Shown here: in pieces, positions 47,065 to 56,350 of the stretch
Layout of the letters: every line of letters begins with the position of its first letter
Numbering within the stretch: the stretch's first letter is position 1
Assembly (NCBI RefSeq): GCF_007828045.1
Contig: NZ_VITN01000022.1
Coordinates: forward strand, 52,060-116,059
Direction of reading: 5' to 3'
DNA length: 64,000 bases
DNA from: Nitrospirillum amazonense
GTDB lineage: Bacteria; Pseudomonadota; Alphaproteobacteria; Azospirillales; Azospirillaceae
Made by a program: the position numbers and the translations under genes
Notes under the pieces: generated by a model
The model's database searches: none
The model's input: the letters and a program-made list of their open reading frames with translations, nothing else
Told to the model about the DNA's origin: nothing

Positions 47065-48129
47065 CTAAGCGTCCGGGCCGGCTTGCCCCGCGTGCGGCTG
47101 GTAGTGGCGGGGGCTGACCCCGGTCCACCGCTTGAAGGCGCGGGAGAAGGCGCTGGGCTCGGAAAAGCCCACCAGATAGGCCACCTCGTTCACCGACGCC
47201 TTGCGCCCCATGAGGTAGGCAACCGCAAGGCGGAAGCGCAGCCCGTCCAGCACCGCGTCGAACCGCGTCCCCTCGGCCTTGAGCTGTCGGTAGAGCGACT
47301 GCCGGCTGAGCCCCAGGGCCGCGGCCACCCGGTCCATGCCGCCGTCACCGGTATGCAGGATGGGCAGCAGCGCCGCCTCAACACGGCCGCGGGCCGTCCG
47401 GGCGCTTTCCAGCTCCGCCAGCAGCGTGTCGGCATGGGCGCTGAGGATACCGAAGGCGTACTGGCTGGGGTTGTGCAGGGGGATGTTCAGCCAGGAGGGA
47501 TCGATGCGGATGGCGTTCCAGGCGGCGTCGAAGACCACCGGCACCTTCCACAGCGCGGCACACAGGTCGCCATAGGCCGGGCGGGCATGGGTGACGTGGA
47601 CCTCCTGGGCGAAAGCCGCATGGGGGAAATGCCGCGCCGTCTCTGCAATAAAGCGCGACCAGGTGGATTCGGTCAGCTCGGGAAAGGCGTTGGGATCGGC
47701 GCGGCCGTCCACCAGCCACAGCCCGTCGGCCCGCGGGACCAGCTGGAAGCGGGGTCCGACCTGGGGCAGTTGCACGTCCATGGCCAGGCGGCCGTAGCGG
47801 TTCAGCTGACGCAGGGCCTCACCCATGGTGGGGGCGGCATAGCAGATCAGGCCGGCAATGGAGAACTCGCGGAAATCGCGCGCCGCGCCGACGTGCAGGG
47901 CCAGGGACGGCGACCGGCACAGGTCCTGGGCGGCGCGCATCAGGGCCATGTACTGCGCCAGCGGGATGCGTCTGTCCGGATTACCCAGCATCTCCACCCG
48001 CAAGCCCGCCCGCCGGGCCAGGATGGCGGGATCGGCGCCCTGGGCCACGGCATGGCGAAACAGATGGTCGGTGAAGCCCGCTGAGACGCTGCCCCGCCCG
48101 GCGGCCGGCGGCGTGGTGCCTGAAGTCAT
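47065..48129 (-). CDS. AraC-family transcriptional regulator
   Basis: 354 aa. The N-terminal about 190 residues match the arabinose-binding-like domain of OruR/ArgR-type regulators (FTDHLFRHAVAQGADPAILARRAGL, FREFSIAGLICYAAPTMGEALRQLNRYGRLA). The C-terminal double HTH reads MDRVAAALGLSRQSLYRQLKAEG and VNEVAYLVGFSEPSAFSRAFKRWTGVSPRHYQ. It is divergent from the DUF4386 gene, so that gene and the next are possible targets. The inducer is unknown. Confidence 0.9.
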   Translation of the reverse strand: MTSGTTPPAAGRGSVSAGFTDHLFRHAVAQGADPAILARRAGLRVEMLGNPDRRIPLAQYMALMRAAQDLCRSPSLALHVGAARDFREFSIAGLICYAAPTMGEALRQLNRYGRLAMDVQLPQVGPRFQLVPRADGLWLVDGRADPNAFPELTESTWSRFIAETARHFPHAAFAQEVHVTHARPAYGDLCAALWKVPVVFDAAWNAIRIDPSWLNIPLHNPSQYAFGILSAHADTLLAELESARTARGRVEAALLPILHTGDGGMDRVAAALGLSRQSLYRQLKAEGTRFDAVLDGLRFRLAVAYLMGRKASVNEVAYLVGFSEPSAFSRAFKRWTGVSPRHYQPHAGQAGPDA

Positions 48130-48249
48130 GTTTCCTGGCCTTTGCGATCATGGTCCGGCCCACCTGCGGCCGATAGAGTCCAGCTGAAGCCGGAGGACCC
48201 GGCGGCGGCCGCCTTGCAACGACGGCCCCGATCTAACAGGAACGACTGC

Positions 48250-48996
48250 ATGACGGGGAGCCTCTTGATCACCGAACGGCAAACGCCGGATGCCGGCGCG
48301 CGGCACCGCCGGGCGCGGACGGCTGGCTTGCTGTACGCCGTGGTGGTGGTCGCTGGCACCTTCAGCCTGGGCTATATGCCAGGGCGGATATTGGGCGGCG
48401 ACGACATCCCGGCGATCCTGGCACGCATACAGGCGCAGGAGGTCCTGTTCCGCTGGGCCATCGTGGCGGCGCTGGCCTGCTACACCGCGTTCCTGGTCCT
48501 GCCGCTGGCGCTGTACCGGCTGCTGGCACCGGCGGGACGGGACGCCGCCATCCTGATGATCGCCTTCGCCGCGGCCAGCGTGCCCCTGGCCTGTGCCAAC
48601 GCCCAGCATCTGTATGCCTTGCTGCACCTGGCCGGGCTGTATCTAGCCGGGGGGAACGGGGCCGCCGCCCAGGCCGGCCAGGAACTGCGCGCCTATGACG
48701 ACGGACTGCTCATCCTGCAGGTTTTCTGGGGGTTGTGGCTGCTGCCCTTCGGCTACCTGGCGTCGAGAGCCAGCTTCCTGCCCGCGCTCCTGGGCCTTGT
48801 GCTGATCGCCGCAGGGCTGGGCTATGTCGCCGACTGGGTGGGCCAGACCGCCGCGCCCACCATCTATGCCGCCAGCGGCCTCGGCGCCTGGCTGCTGGCG
48901 CCGCGAACAGGCGAAATCCTGATCTGCCTGTGGCTGTTGCTGGCCGGTGCACGCCCCCTTCCCCGCCTGCGCCGCTCTTGCCTGCGCCGCTCTTGA
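48250..48996 (+). CDS. DUF4386 membrane protein
   Basis: 248 aa from the ATG at 48250; the open frame continues upstream to 48142 without family similarity. Six or so hydrophobic segments (RTAGLLYAVVVVAGTFSLGYMPGR, FRWAIVAALACYTAFLVLPLALYRLL and others) with FWGLWLLPFGYLASRASFLP and GLGYVADW near the C-terminus are typical of DUF4386. Function unknown. It ends in a duplicated LRRSCLRRS tail. Confidence 0.75.
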   Translation: MTGSLLITERQTPDAGARHRRARTAGLLYAVVVVAGTFSLGYMPGRILGGDDIPAILARIQAQEVLFRWAIVAALACYTAFLVLPLALYRLLAPAGRDAAILMIAFAAASVPLACANAQHLYALLHLAGLYLAGGNGAAAQAGQELRAYDDGLLILQVFWGLWLLPFGYLASRASFLPALLGLVLIAAGLGYVADWVGQTAAPTIYAASGLGAWLLAPRTGEILICLWLLLAGARPLPRLRRSCLRRS

Positions 48997-49038
48997 TTGA
49001 TCCCCCAACCGCTGGCCACCAATCGCGGGAGTACGCCC

Positions 49039-49461
49039 ATGACAGTCCGCCGTCTGATCGACCGGCACGTCCCCATGCGGCTCAAGCTGTCCGCCGCGTG
49101 GACCGCCATCCTGTTCTGCTACGTCTACGGCGACTATTTCGCGCTCTACAGCCCCGGCAAGATCCAGGCGGTAATGGCGGGGGATATCGGTATCGGCCAG
49201 GCTGGCCCGGGCATGCTGGCGGCGGTGTCGCTGATGATGGCCCTGCCCAGCGTCCTGGTCTTCCTCTGCCTGGTGCTTCCCGCCCCCGTTTGCCGGTGGG
49301 CGAACGGCGCCCTGGGCATCGTCTATGCCGCCATCGTGGCCCTGACCATGCCCGGCGCGCCGCTGTTCTACATCTTGCTCAGCGCCATAGAGATCGCGCT
49401 GTCGGCCACGGTCCTCTGGCTGGCCTGGAGCTGGCCCCGCGATGACCTGCCGGAGGGGTGA
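49039..49461 (+). CDS. DUF6326-like small membrane protein
   Basis: 140 aa. MRLKLSAAWTAILFCYVYGDYFALYSPGKIQAVMAGDIG is followed by three more hydrophobic helices, ending in WSWPRDDLPEG. The YGDYF-L--PGK motif is a feature of the DUF6326 family. It follows the DUF4386 gene by 42 bases, and both may be controlled by the divergent AraC-type regulator. No activity known. Confidence 0.65.
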   Translation: MTVRRLIDRHVPMRLKLSAAWTAILFCYVYGDYFALYSPGKIQAVMAGDIGIGQAGPGMLAAVSLMMALPSVLVFLCLVLPAPVCRWANGALGIVYAAIVALTMPGAPLFYILLSAIEIALSATVLWLAWSWPRDDLPEG

Positions 49462-49464
49462 GCC

Positions 49465-51069
49465 TCATGCCGGCTTGGCGCCCGGCTTGCCCGGCTCGAC
49501 CACGAAGCTGGCGCGGGTGCTGATGGCGCCGCCGGGGGTGGTGACGCGGTCCATGACCCGGAAATTGGCCGCCAGCTTGTCATGGCCGATGTCGCACATC
49601 AGGTAGCCGCGCTGGTCGTTCATGAAGCGGATGTGCGGGTTGCCGCGCATGACCTCCTCATAGCGCGGGCGCTTGTCGGCACCGTCGCCGCCGGAACTGA
49701 TGGAGGTGCCGACGAATTCGGTGGCGACCACGCCGGCCTTGTCGCTGTGATAGTCGGTCTTGAGATCGCCCACGAAGTTCTGGTGCTCGTCGCCCGTCAG
49801 CACCACCACATTGTTCAGGCGCCGGTCAGCGATGTGGCGCAGCAGGCGCTGGCGCGGCTGGTGGTACCCTTCCCAGCTGTCCATGTTGTAGATGGGGCCG
49901 TGCCAGGGCTCGCGGTTCATGGTCATCATCATGACCTGCTGGCCGATGAGGTTCCAGCGGGCGCGACCGCGGTCCAGGCCCTCGAACAGCCAGCGTTCCT
50001 GGTCCTCGCCCATCATCTCGGCGTCATCGCTGTCCTGGCCCTCGCAGGCGGGCTTGAAGCCGTCGCCGCAAGGCTGGTCGGTGCGGAACTGGCGGGTGTC
50101 CAGCAGGTGCAGGTCGATCAGGTTGCCGAAGGCCAGGCGGCGGTAGATCTGCATATCCGGCCCCTTGGGCCAGGAGGCGCGGCGCAGGGGCATGTGCTCG
50201 AAATAGGCCTGGGCGGCCGCCGCGCGGCGCAGCAGGAAATATTCCGGCGGGGCGATGCCGGCGCCATCGACGGTGCCGGTCCAGTTGTTGTCGACCTCAT
50301 GGTCGTCCCAGGTCACCATCCACGGGCAGGCGGCGCGGGCCAACTGCAGGTCCAGGTCCATCGTGTACTGGGCGTAGCGACGGCGGTACTCGTCCAGGGA
50401 ATAGGGCTCGTCCCCCAGATGCCGGCGGGCGGTGGGCTGGGCCAGGCCGCCGTAGTAACGGCTGGTTTCATGCGTCCGCACCCGATTCTCGTAGATGTAG
50501 TCGCCGTAGTGGAAGACGAAGTCCGGCCGTTCCTCCGCCAGGTGGCGGAAGGCGGTGTAGTAGCCGTCCTCATAATTCTGGCAGCCGACCATGCCCAGGC
50601 GCACGCGCTCCACCTTGGCGCCCAGGGCCGGGGCGGTGCGGGCGCGCCCCACCATGCTGCGCTCCGCCCCCACGGTGAAGCGGTAGTAATAGTCGCGCCC
50701 CGGCTCCAGCCCGCCCACCTCGGCATGGATGGCGTGGCCCAGTTCCGGCCGCGCCACCTCGGTGCCGCTCTGGACGATATTGCGCATGCGCTCGTCCGTC
50801 GCCACCTCCCAGTCCACCTCCACCGGGCGCTTGGGCATGCCATAGCCGAAGGCCAGCGGCTCGGGCGCCAGCCGGGTCCACAGCACGAAGCCGTCGGGCA
50901 GCGGATCGCCCGAGGCCACGCCCAGCGAGAACGGGTCGTCGCTGAAGGCCGCCTGGCCCAGGGCCGAGCCCACGGCCGACGGCAGCAGGAAAGCCGTGGC
51001 GGCGGTGGCGCCGAAGGTCTTCAGCAGGGCGCGGCGGGTGGCCTCGGGAACGGGGCTGAACCGGGTCAT
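49465..51069 (-). CDS. phoD: Alkaline phosphatase D (PhoD family)
   Basis: 534 aa from the ATG at 51069. A Tat-like signal (EATRRALLKTFGATAATAFLLPSAVG) is followed by the PhoD N-terminal domain (FSLGVASGDPLPDGFVLWTRLAPEP) and the metallophosphatase core: RLGMVGCQNYEDGYYTAFRHLAEE, FVFHYGDYIYENRVR, TWDDHEVDNNW, QQVMMMTMNREP and VVLTGDEHQNFVGDL. Secreted Ca2+/Fe3+ phosphodi- and monoesterase for phosphate scavenging. The start upstream at 51105 lacks support. It converges on the DUF6326-like gene, 3 bases apart. Confidence 0.92.
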   Translation of the reverse strand: MTRFSPVPEATRRALLKTFGATAATAFLLPSAVGSALGQAAFSDDPFSLGVASGDPLPDGFVLWTRLAPEPLAFGYGMPKRPVEVDWEVATDERMRNIVQSGTEVARPELGHAIHAEVGGLEPGRDYYYRFTVGAERSMVGRARTAPALGAKVERVRLGMVGCQNYEDGYYTAFRHLAEERPDFVFHYGDYIYENRVRTHETSRYYGGLAQPTARRHLGDEPYSLDEYRRRYAQYTMDLDLQLARAACPWMVTWDDHEVDNNWTGTVDGAGIAPPEYFLLRRAAAAQAYFEHMPLRRASWPKGPDMQIYRRLAFGNLIDLHLLDTRQFRTDQPCGDGFKPACEGQDSDDAEMMGEDQERWLFEGLDRGRARWNLIGQQVMMMTMNREPWHGPIYNMDSWEGYHQPRQRLLRHIADRRLNNVVVLTGDEHQNFVGDLKTDYHSDKAGVVATEFVGTSISSGGDGADKRPRYEEVMRGNPHIRFMNDQRGYLMCDIGHDKLAANFRVMDRVTTPGGAISTRASFVVEPGKPGAKPA

Positions 51070-51264
51070 GGGCGGCGTCTCGATGCGGGCGGGCCAGAAG
51101 GGCAAAGGTGGGAATGCGCGGCAGAGTGCCCGCCGGTGGAACCGCGTTCAACCATGAAAGCCTTGGCGGACGCCCTGTCATGAAAGTGTCGCAAGACCTT
51201 GCAACCACAGCGTATCGTCGGCCGCAACCCTACATGGCGAACCTGCCAGGCGCGTGCCCCGCCT

Positions 51265-51280
51265 TGACCATTTGGTCAGG
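51265..51280. promoter_or_regulatory. RutR-like operator upstream of the nucleoside transporter
   Basis: TTGACCATTTGGTCAG matches the RutR consensus TTGACCA-NN-TGGTCAA at 13 of 14 defined positions. RutR is a TetR-family repressor/activator that responds to uracil and thymine. The site lies 165 bases before the BMP gene in the spacer shared with divergent phoD. It fits a transporter for nucleosides, but no rutR gene is in the window. Confidence 0.55.
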
Positions 51281-51429
51281 ATCAGCCAGGGTTGCTTCCC
51301 GTGCCGTGCCCCCTAAGCCCCCGACTTGCCGGGACCTTGGGAAATGGACTAGGTTTCAGCAGAGCAGGCGGTGCGGCCCATCCCGTTCGCCACCGTCCAA
51401 AAGTATGCCCACGGAGGCAGGGACCCTTC

Positions 51430-52443
51430 ATGAGTAGAGCGATCCGCGCGGCGTTGGCGGCGGCCGCCCTGTTGAGCTGCGCGTTGACCGTCCCCACCCG
51501 CGGGGCGGAGGCCGCCTTCTTTCCCGGCGTGGTCTTCGATTATGGCGGCAAGTACGACAAGTCCTTCAACGAAGGCGTCCTGACGGGCATTGAGCGGTTC
51601 CACAGCGAAACCGGCATCAATTACAAGGCGCTGGAGATCAGCAACGACGTCCAGCGCGAGCAATACCTGCGCCGCCTGGCGGAGCATGGCGCCGACATCA
51701 TCCTGGCCGTGGGCTTCAGCCAGGCGCCGGCGGTGGCCAAGGTCGCCAAGGAATTTCCGGAGATCAAGTTCACCCTGATCGATGGCGTGGTGAAACTGCC
51801 CAACGTCCAATCCATCCTGTTTTCCGAGCAGGAGGGATCCTACCTGGTGGGCATGCTGGCCGCCCTCAGCAGCAAGACCCATACCGTGGGCTTCGTCGGC
51901 GGCATGGACATCCCCCTCATCCGCCGATTCGAATGCGGGTATGAGCAGGGCGTGAAAGCCGTGGCGCCGGACGACCACATCATCGCCAACATGGTGGGCA
52001 CCACGCCCGCCGCCTGGTCCGACCCCACGCGCGGCGGCGAGCTGGCCAAGAGCCAGTTCGACCGGGGCGTGGACGTGGTGTTCGCCGCTGCCGGGCAGAG
52101 CGGCATCGGCGTGCTGCAGGCGGCCAAGGACGCGGGCAAATATTCCATCGGCGTCGACAGCAACCAGAACCACCTGTTCCCCGGTTCCGTCCTGACCTCC
52201 ATGGTCAAGCGGGTGGACGTGGCCGCCTACAACGCCATCAAGGCGGCGCAGGACGGCACCTGGCAGGCGGGCGTGCGCACCCTGGGCCTGAAAGAGGAAG
52301 GCGTGGGCTGGGCGCTGGACGAGAACAACACCAAGCTGGTGACGCCGGACATGAAGGCGGCGCTGGACGCGGCGTCCGCCGAGATCCAGAACGGTACCCG
52401 CAAGGTCGCCAATTACGACGAAACCAACGGCTGCAAGTACTGA
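51430..52443 (+). CDS. BMP-family nucleoside-binding protein of an ABC transporter
   Basis: 337 aa from the ATG at 51430. A signal peptide (RAIRAALAAAALLSCALTVPTRGAEA) precedes the Bmp domain: VVFDYGGKYDKSFNEGVLTGIERF, YLRRLAEHGADIILAVGFSQA, FTLIDGVV, GSYLVGMLAALSSKTHTVGFVGGMDIPLIRRFECGYEQGVKA and GVDSNQNHL. BMP (PnrA-like) proteins bind purine nucleosides. LLSC could also be a lipobox. First gene of the uptake operon. Confidence 0.9.
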   Translation: MSRAIRAALAAAALLSCALTVPTRGAEAAFFPGVVFDYGGKYDKSFNEGVLTGIERFHSETGINYKALEISNDVQREQYLRRLAEHGADIILAVGFSQAPAVAKVAKEFPEIKFTLIDGVVKLPNVQSILFSEQEGSYLVGMLAALSSKTHTVGFVGGMDIPLIRRFECGYEQGVKAVAPDDHIIANMVGTTPAAWSDPTRGGELAKSQFDRGVDVVFAAAGQSGIGVLQAAKDAGKYSIGVDSNQNHLFPGSVLTSMVKRVDVAAYNAIKAAQDGTWQAGVRTLGLKEEGVGWALDENNTKLVTPDMKAALDAASAEIQNGTRKVANYDETNGCKY

Positions 52444-52509
52444 CAGGCCATCCCATCCACGCCTCGGGTCCGCTTTCCCGGCCCCCCAGAACTAGAGACC
52501 AGCCGCCCC

Positions 52510-54126
52510 GTGTCGCAAACCGTTCCCCTCTCCGTGCCGCCGCAGCCGGGCCCCTGGGCCGTGGAACTGGTGGGCATCGACAAGCGCTTCGGCCCCGTCC
52601 ACGCCAACAAGGCGGTTTCGCTGCGGATCCGCGCCGGTTCCATCCATGGCCTGGTGGGGGAGAACGGGGCCGGCAAATCCACGCTGATGAGCATCCTCTA
52701 CGGCTTCTACCAGGCCGATGAGGGGCAGATCCTGGTGAACGGGGCCGAAGTGCGCATCCGCGAGCCCAAGGACGCCATCGCCCTGGGCATCGGCATGGTG
52801 CACCAGCACTTCATGCTGGTTGAGGAATTCACGGTGCTGGAGAACCTGATGCTGGGGGCCGAGGGCGGCGCCCTGCTGAAGGACGGCATCAAGAAGGCCC
52901 GGGCCGAGGTGGAACGGCTGGAGAAGGCCTACCGCCTGGACGTGCCGCTGGACGCCAAGGTCGCCGACCTGAACGTGGGCATCCAGCAGCGGGTGGAGAT
53001 TCTGAAGGCGCTGTACCGCGGCGCCCAGGTGCTGATCCTGGATGAGCCCACGGCCGTGCTGTCGCCGCCGGAGGTGCAGGACCTGTTCCGCATTCTGGAC
53101 GCGCTGCGTGCCCAGGGCCGCACCATCCTGATGATCACCCACAAGCTGAAGGAGATCATGGCCATCACCGACGCCGTGTCGGTGCTGCGCCAGGGGGCGG
53201 TGGTCGCCAATTTCCAGACCCGGGACACCAACGAGGCGGCGCTGGCCGAGGCCATGGTGGGACGGCGCGCCAACCCCGCCGTGCGGCGGCCGGGCGCGCC
53301 GGCGGGCGCGCCGCTGCTGACGGTCGAGGACCTCAGCGTGTTCGACGAGCGCGGGGTGGAGCGGCTGAAGCGCGCCACCTTCCGCGTGCGGGCGGGCGAG
53401 ATCGTGGGCGTGGCCGGTGTCGCCGGCAACGGCCAGTCGGAATTGCTGGAGGCGCTGTCGGGCATGACGCCCTTTCAGCGCGGGCGCGTCCACGTCAATG
53501 GCCGCGACGTGACGCCGGAGTCGCCCATGGACCCGGCCCAGGCCCGGCGCCAGGGCATTGCCCACGTGCCGGAGGACCGCCTGCGCCGCGCGGTGGTGAA
53601 GCCCTTCCCCGCCTTCCAGAACGCGCTGCTGGGCTATCAGGACGACCCGGCCATGGCCGACGGCCCGCGCCTGAACTGGAAGCGCGTGGCTGCCGCCACC
53701 GCCCGGCTGATGGAGGATTGGGACGTTCGCCCGCGCCAGCCGTCCCTGCGCACCTCACTCTTCTCCGGCGGCAACCAGCAGAAGCTGGTGCTGGGCCGGG
53801 AAATGGAGCGCGATCCCAATGTGCTGCTGGTGGGCCAGCCCACACGGGGCGTGGACATCGGCGCCATCGAGTTCATCCACCGCCGCCTGCTGGCCATGCG
53901 CGACGCCGGCAAGGCCATCCTGCTGGTCTCCGCCGAGTTGGAGGAGATCATGGCCCTGTCCGACCGCATCCTGGTGATGTGCGACGGTGCCATCACCGGC
54001 GAACTGGCGGCCGAGGACGCGACCGAGGGCCTGATCGGCCGCCTGATGGCCGGCATCACCGACGACATCGAACCCAACACCATGGAACGGGGCCAGCGCA
54101 CCGACGCGGCCGGAGGGGCGGCATGA
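52510..54126 (+). CDS. Nucleoside ABC transporter, dual ATP-binding protein
   Basis: 538 aa; GTG start at 52510. Two ABC domains in one chain, as in RbsA and YufO. Domain 1 has Walker A GENGAGKST, a VGIQQRVEILKAL signature and Walker B VLILDEPTAVL. Domain 2 has the usual degenerate loop GVAGNGQSELLEAL, the SGGNQQKLVLGRE signature and VLLVGQPTRGVD. The first site is catalytic by family rule. The stop overlaps the next start (ATGA). Confidence 0.93.
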   Translation: MSQTVPLSVPPQPGPWAVELVGIDKRFGPVHANKAVSLRIRAGSIHGLVGENGAGKSTLMSILYGFYQADEGQILVNGAEVRIREPKDAIALGIGMVHQHFMLVEEFTVLENLMLGAEGGALLKDGIKKARAEVERLEKAYRLDVPLDAKVADLNVGIQQRVEILKALYRGAQVLILDEPTAVLSPPEVQDLFRILDALRAQGRTILMITHKLKEIMAITDAVSVLRQGAVVANFQTRDTNEAALAEAMVGRRANPAVRRPGAPAGAPLLTVEDLSVFDERGVERLKRATFRVRAGEIVGVAGVAGNGQSELLEALSGMTPFQRGRVHVNGRDVTPESPMDPAQARRQGIAHVPEDRLRRAVVKPFPAFQNALLGYQDDPAMADGPRLNWKRVAAATARLMEDWDVRPRQPSLRTSLFSGGNQQKLVLGREMERDPNVLLVGQPTRGVDIGAIEFIHRRLLAMRDAGKAILLVSAELEEIMALSDRILVMCDGAITGELAAEDATEGLIGRLMAGITDDIEPNTMERGQRTDAAGGAA

Positions 54127-55247
54127 GCGCGTCTACCAACACCGACGGCCTGCCGCGCTGGGCCACGCTGGCCCTGCTGCCGGCCATCAACCTGTTCGCC
54201 GCCCTGGTGGTCTCGTCCCTGGTCATCCTGGCCATTGGCCAGGACCCCGTCTCCGCCCTGGCCTTCATGGTCAAGGGGGCGGTGGGCAGCGGCACGGGCC
54301 TCAGCTACACCCTCTATTACGCCACCAGCCTGATCTTCACCGGCCTGGCCGTGGCCATCGCCAACCATGCCGGCCTGTTCAACATCGGTGGCGAGGGCCA
54401 GGCCTATGTCGGCGGCCTGGGCACCGGCCTGGTGTGCCTGGCGCTCAGCGGCTGGCCCTGGTACGCGGTGTTGCCGGTGGCCGTGCTGGCGGGCGCGCTG
54501 TTCGGCGCGGTGTGGGGCCTGGTGCCAGGCTATCTGCAGGCCTATCGCGGCAGCCACATCGTCATCACCACCATCATGTTCAACTTCCTGGCCAGCGCCC
54601 TCATGGTCTATCTGCTGGGCGGGCCGCTGATCGAACATGGCCAGATGGCGCCGGAAAGCCGGGAATTCGCCGAAAGCACCTTCCTGCCGGCGGTGAAGGA
54701 CATCGCCGCCAGCCTGGGCTACCGCACCAGCACCCTGCCGCTGAACCTGTCGCTGGTCCTGGCGCTGCTCTGCGCCGCCGGCGTCTGGTTCCTGATCTGG
54801 CACACGCGCTGGGGCTTCCAGATGCGCACGGTGGGCGCCAATGAGGCCGCCGCGCGCTATGCCGGCATCAACGCCCGCACCACCATCGTCATCGCCATGG
54901 CCATTTCCGGTGCCCTGGCCGGCCTGGTGGGCATCAACGAGTTGCAGGGCGTGCAGCACCGCATCACCCTGAACTTCCAGGCCGGCATGGGCTTCACCGG
55001 CATCGCGGTCGCGCTGATGGGCCGCGGCCATCCGGTGGGCATCGTCCTGTCGTCGCTGCTGTTCGGCGCCCTTTACCAGGGCGGGGCCGAGTTGTCGTTC
55101 GAATACAACGAGATCAGCCCCCGCCTGGTGGTGGTCATCCAGGGCGTGGTCATCCTGTTCTCCGGCGCCTTGGAGCATATGTTCCGCCCGGCGATGGCGC
55201 GCCTGTTGAAGCCCAAGACCCCGGCGACCGCCGGCCAGCGCGCTTAA
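54123..55247 (+). CDS. Nucleoside ABC transporter permease 1
   Basis: 374 aa. About ten hydrophobic helices. LIFTGLAVAIANHAGLFNIGGEGQAYVGGL and YRGSHIVITTIMFNFLASALMVYLL are marks of the YufP-type permease, with GFQMRTVGANEAAARYAGI as the loop that docks the ATPase. Start at the ATG overlapping the ATPase gene. Pairs with permease 2, which starts 20 bases after its stop. Confidence 0.92.
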   Translation: MSASTNTDGLPRWATLALLPAINLFAALVVSSLVILAIGQDPVSALAFMVKGAVGSGTGLSYTLYYATSLIFTGLAVAIANHAGLFNIGGEGQAYVGGLGTGLVCLALSGWPWYAVLPVAVLAGALFGAVWGLVPGYLQAYRGSHIVITTIMFNFLASALMVYLLGGPLIEHGQMAPESREFAESTFLPAVKDIAASLGYRTSTLPLNLSLVLALLCAAGVWFLIWHTRWGFQMRTVGANEAAARYAGINARTTIVIAMAISGALAGLVGINELQGVQHRITLNFQAGMGFTGIAVALMGRGHPVGIVLSSLLFGALYQGGAELSFEYNEISPRLVVVIQGVVILFSGALEHMFRPAMARLLKPKTPATAGQRA

Positions 55248-55267
55248 GATCCCGGGGATAAGAGATC

Positions 55268-56242
55268 ATGGACGATACCGCCCTGTGGATCGTGTCGCTG
55301 CTGGCCAGCACCGTGCGCCTGGCGACACCGCTGGTGCTGGCCTCGCTGGCCGGCTTTTATTCCGAACGCGCCGGCGTGGTCGACATCGGCCTGGAAGGCA
55401 AGATGCTGACCGGCGCCTTCGCCGCCGCGGCCACGGCCGCCGTCACCGGGTCGCCCTGGGCGGGCCTGGCGGCGGCCATCGCCGCCTCGCTGGTGCTGGC
55501 CCTGGTGCACGGCTTCGCCTGCATCACCCACCGGGGTGACCAGGTGGTGGCCGGTGTCGCCATCAACACCATCGCCGCCGGCCTGACCGCCGTGCTGGCC
55601 AACGCCTGGTTCGACCTGGGCGGCCGCACGCCCTCGCTGGACGGCGGGCAGCGCTTCCTGGGCCTGCACTTCCCGTTGGCGGAGACCGTGCGCGGCGTGC
55701 CCTTGCTGGGCCGTTTCTATGGCGAGGTCATCGGTGGGCAGAACCTGCTGGTCTACCTGGCGGTGCTGGCCGTGCCCGCCACCTCGTGGGTGGCCTACCG
55801 CACCCGCTTCGGCCTGCGCCTGCGCGCGGTGGGGGAGAACCCGGCCGCCGTGGACACCGCCGGCATTTCCGTGCCCTGGCTGCGCTATCGCGCCGTGCTG
55901 ATCACCGGCCTGCTGTGTGGCGTGGCCGGCGCCTACCTCTCCATCGCGCAAGGGGCCGGGTTCCAGGAGAACATGACCGCCGGCAAGGGCTATCTGGCCC
56001 TGGCCGCCCTGATCCTGGGCAAGTGGCGGCCTTACCCCACCCTGGCCGGCTGCCTGCTGTTCGCCGCCACCGACGCCTTGCAGGCGCGGTTGCAGGGTGT
56101 GGCCCTGCCGGTCGTGGGGGCGGTGCCGGTGCAGATCATCGAGGTGCTGCCCTACATCCTGACCATTCTGCTGCTGGCGGGCTTCGTTGGCAAGTCCATC
56201 CCGCCCAAGGCGGCGGGCCAGGCCTATGTGAAAGACCGGTAA
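55268..56242 (+). CDS. Nucleoside ABC transporter permease 2
   Basis: 324 aa. LATPLVLASLAGFYSERAGVVDIGLEGKMLTGAFAAA is the standard start of the YufQ-type permease. ITHRGDQVVAGVAINTIAAGLTAVL and FGLRLRAVGENPAAVDTAGISV (the ATPase-contact loop) follow. Nine or so helices. Last transporter gene; the next gene starts about 110 bases later after a hairpin. Confidence 0.92.
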   Translation: MDDTALWIVSLLASTVRLATPLVLASLAGFYSERAGVVDIGLEGKMLTGAFAAAATAAVTGSPWAGLAAAIAASLVLALVHGFACITHRGDQVVAGVAINTIAAGLTAVLANAWFDLGGRTPSLDGGQRFLGLHFPLAETVRGVPLLGRFYGEVIGGQNLLVYLAVLAVPATSWVAYRTRFGLRLRAVGENPAAVDTAGISVPWLRYRAVLITGLLCGVAGAYLSIAQGAGFQENMTAGKGYLALAALILGKWRPYPTLAGCLLFAATDALQARLQGVALPVVGAVPVQIIEVLPYILTILLLAGFVGKSIPPKAAGQAYVKDR

Positions 56243-56302
56243 GCGACCTACATCAAAGCCTGCGGCGATGGCGTGGGTGTAACACCGCGCCTGTAGAGCC
56301 TA

Positions 56303-56331
56303 GGGGGCCGGAACGCATCCGGCCCCCCTTC
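56303..56331 (+). terminator. Strong hairpin between permease 2 and cpdB
   Basis: GGGGGCCGGA, ACGCA loop, TCCGGCCCCC: a perfect 10-base stem, but only CCTT follows. It may slow or partly stop transcription, or protect the upstream mRNA, rather than end it fully. Confidence 0.5.
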
Positions 56332-56350
56332 CCGACACAGATCAAGCCCG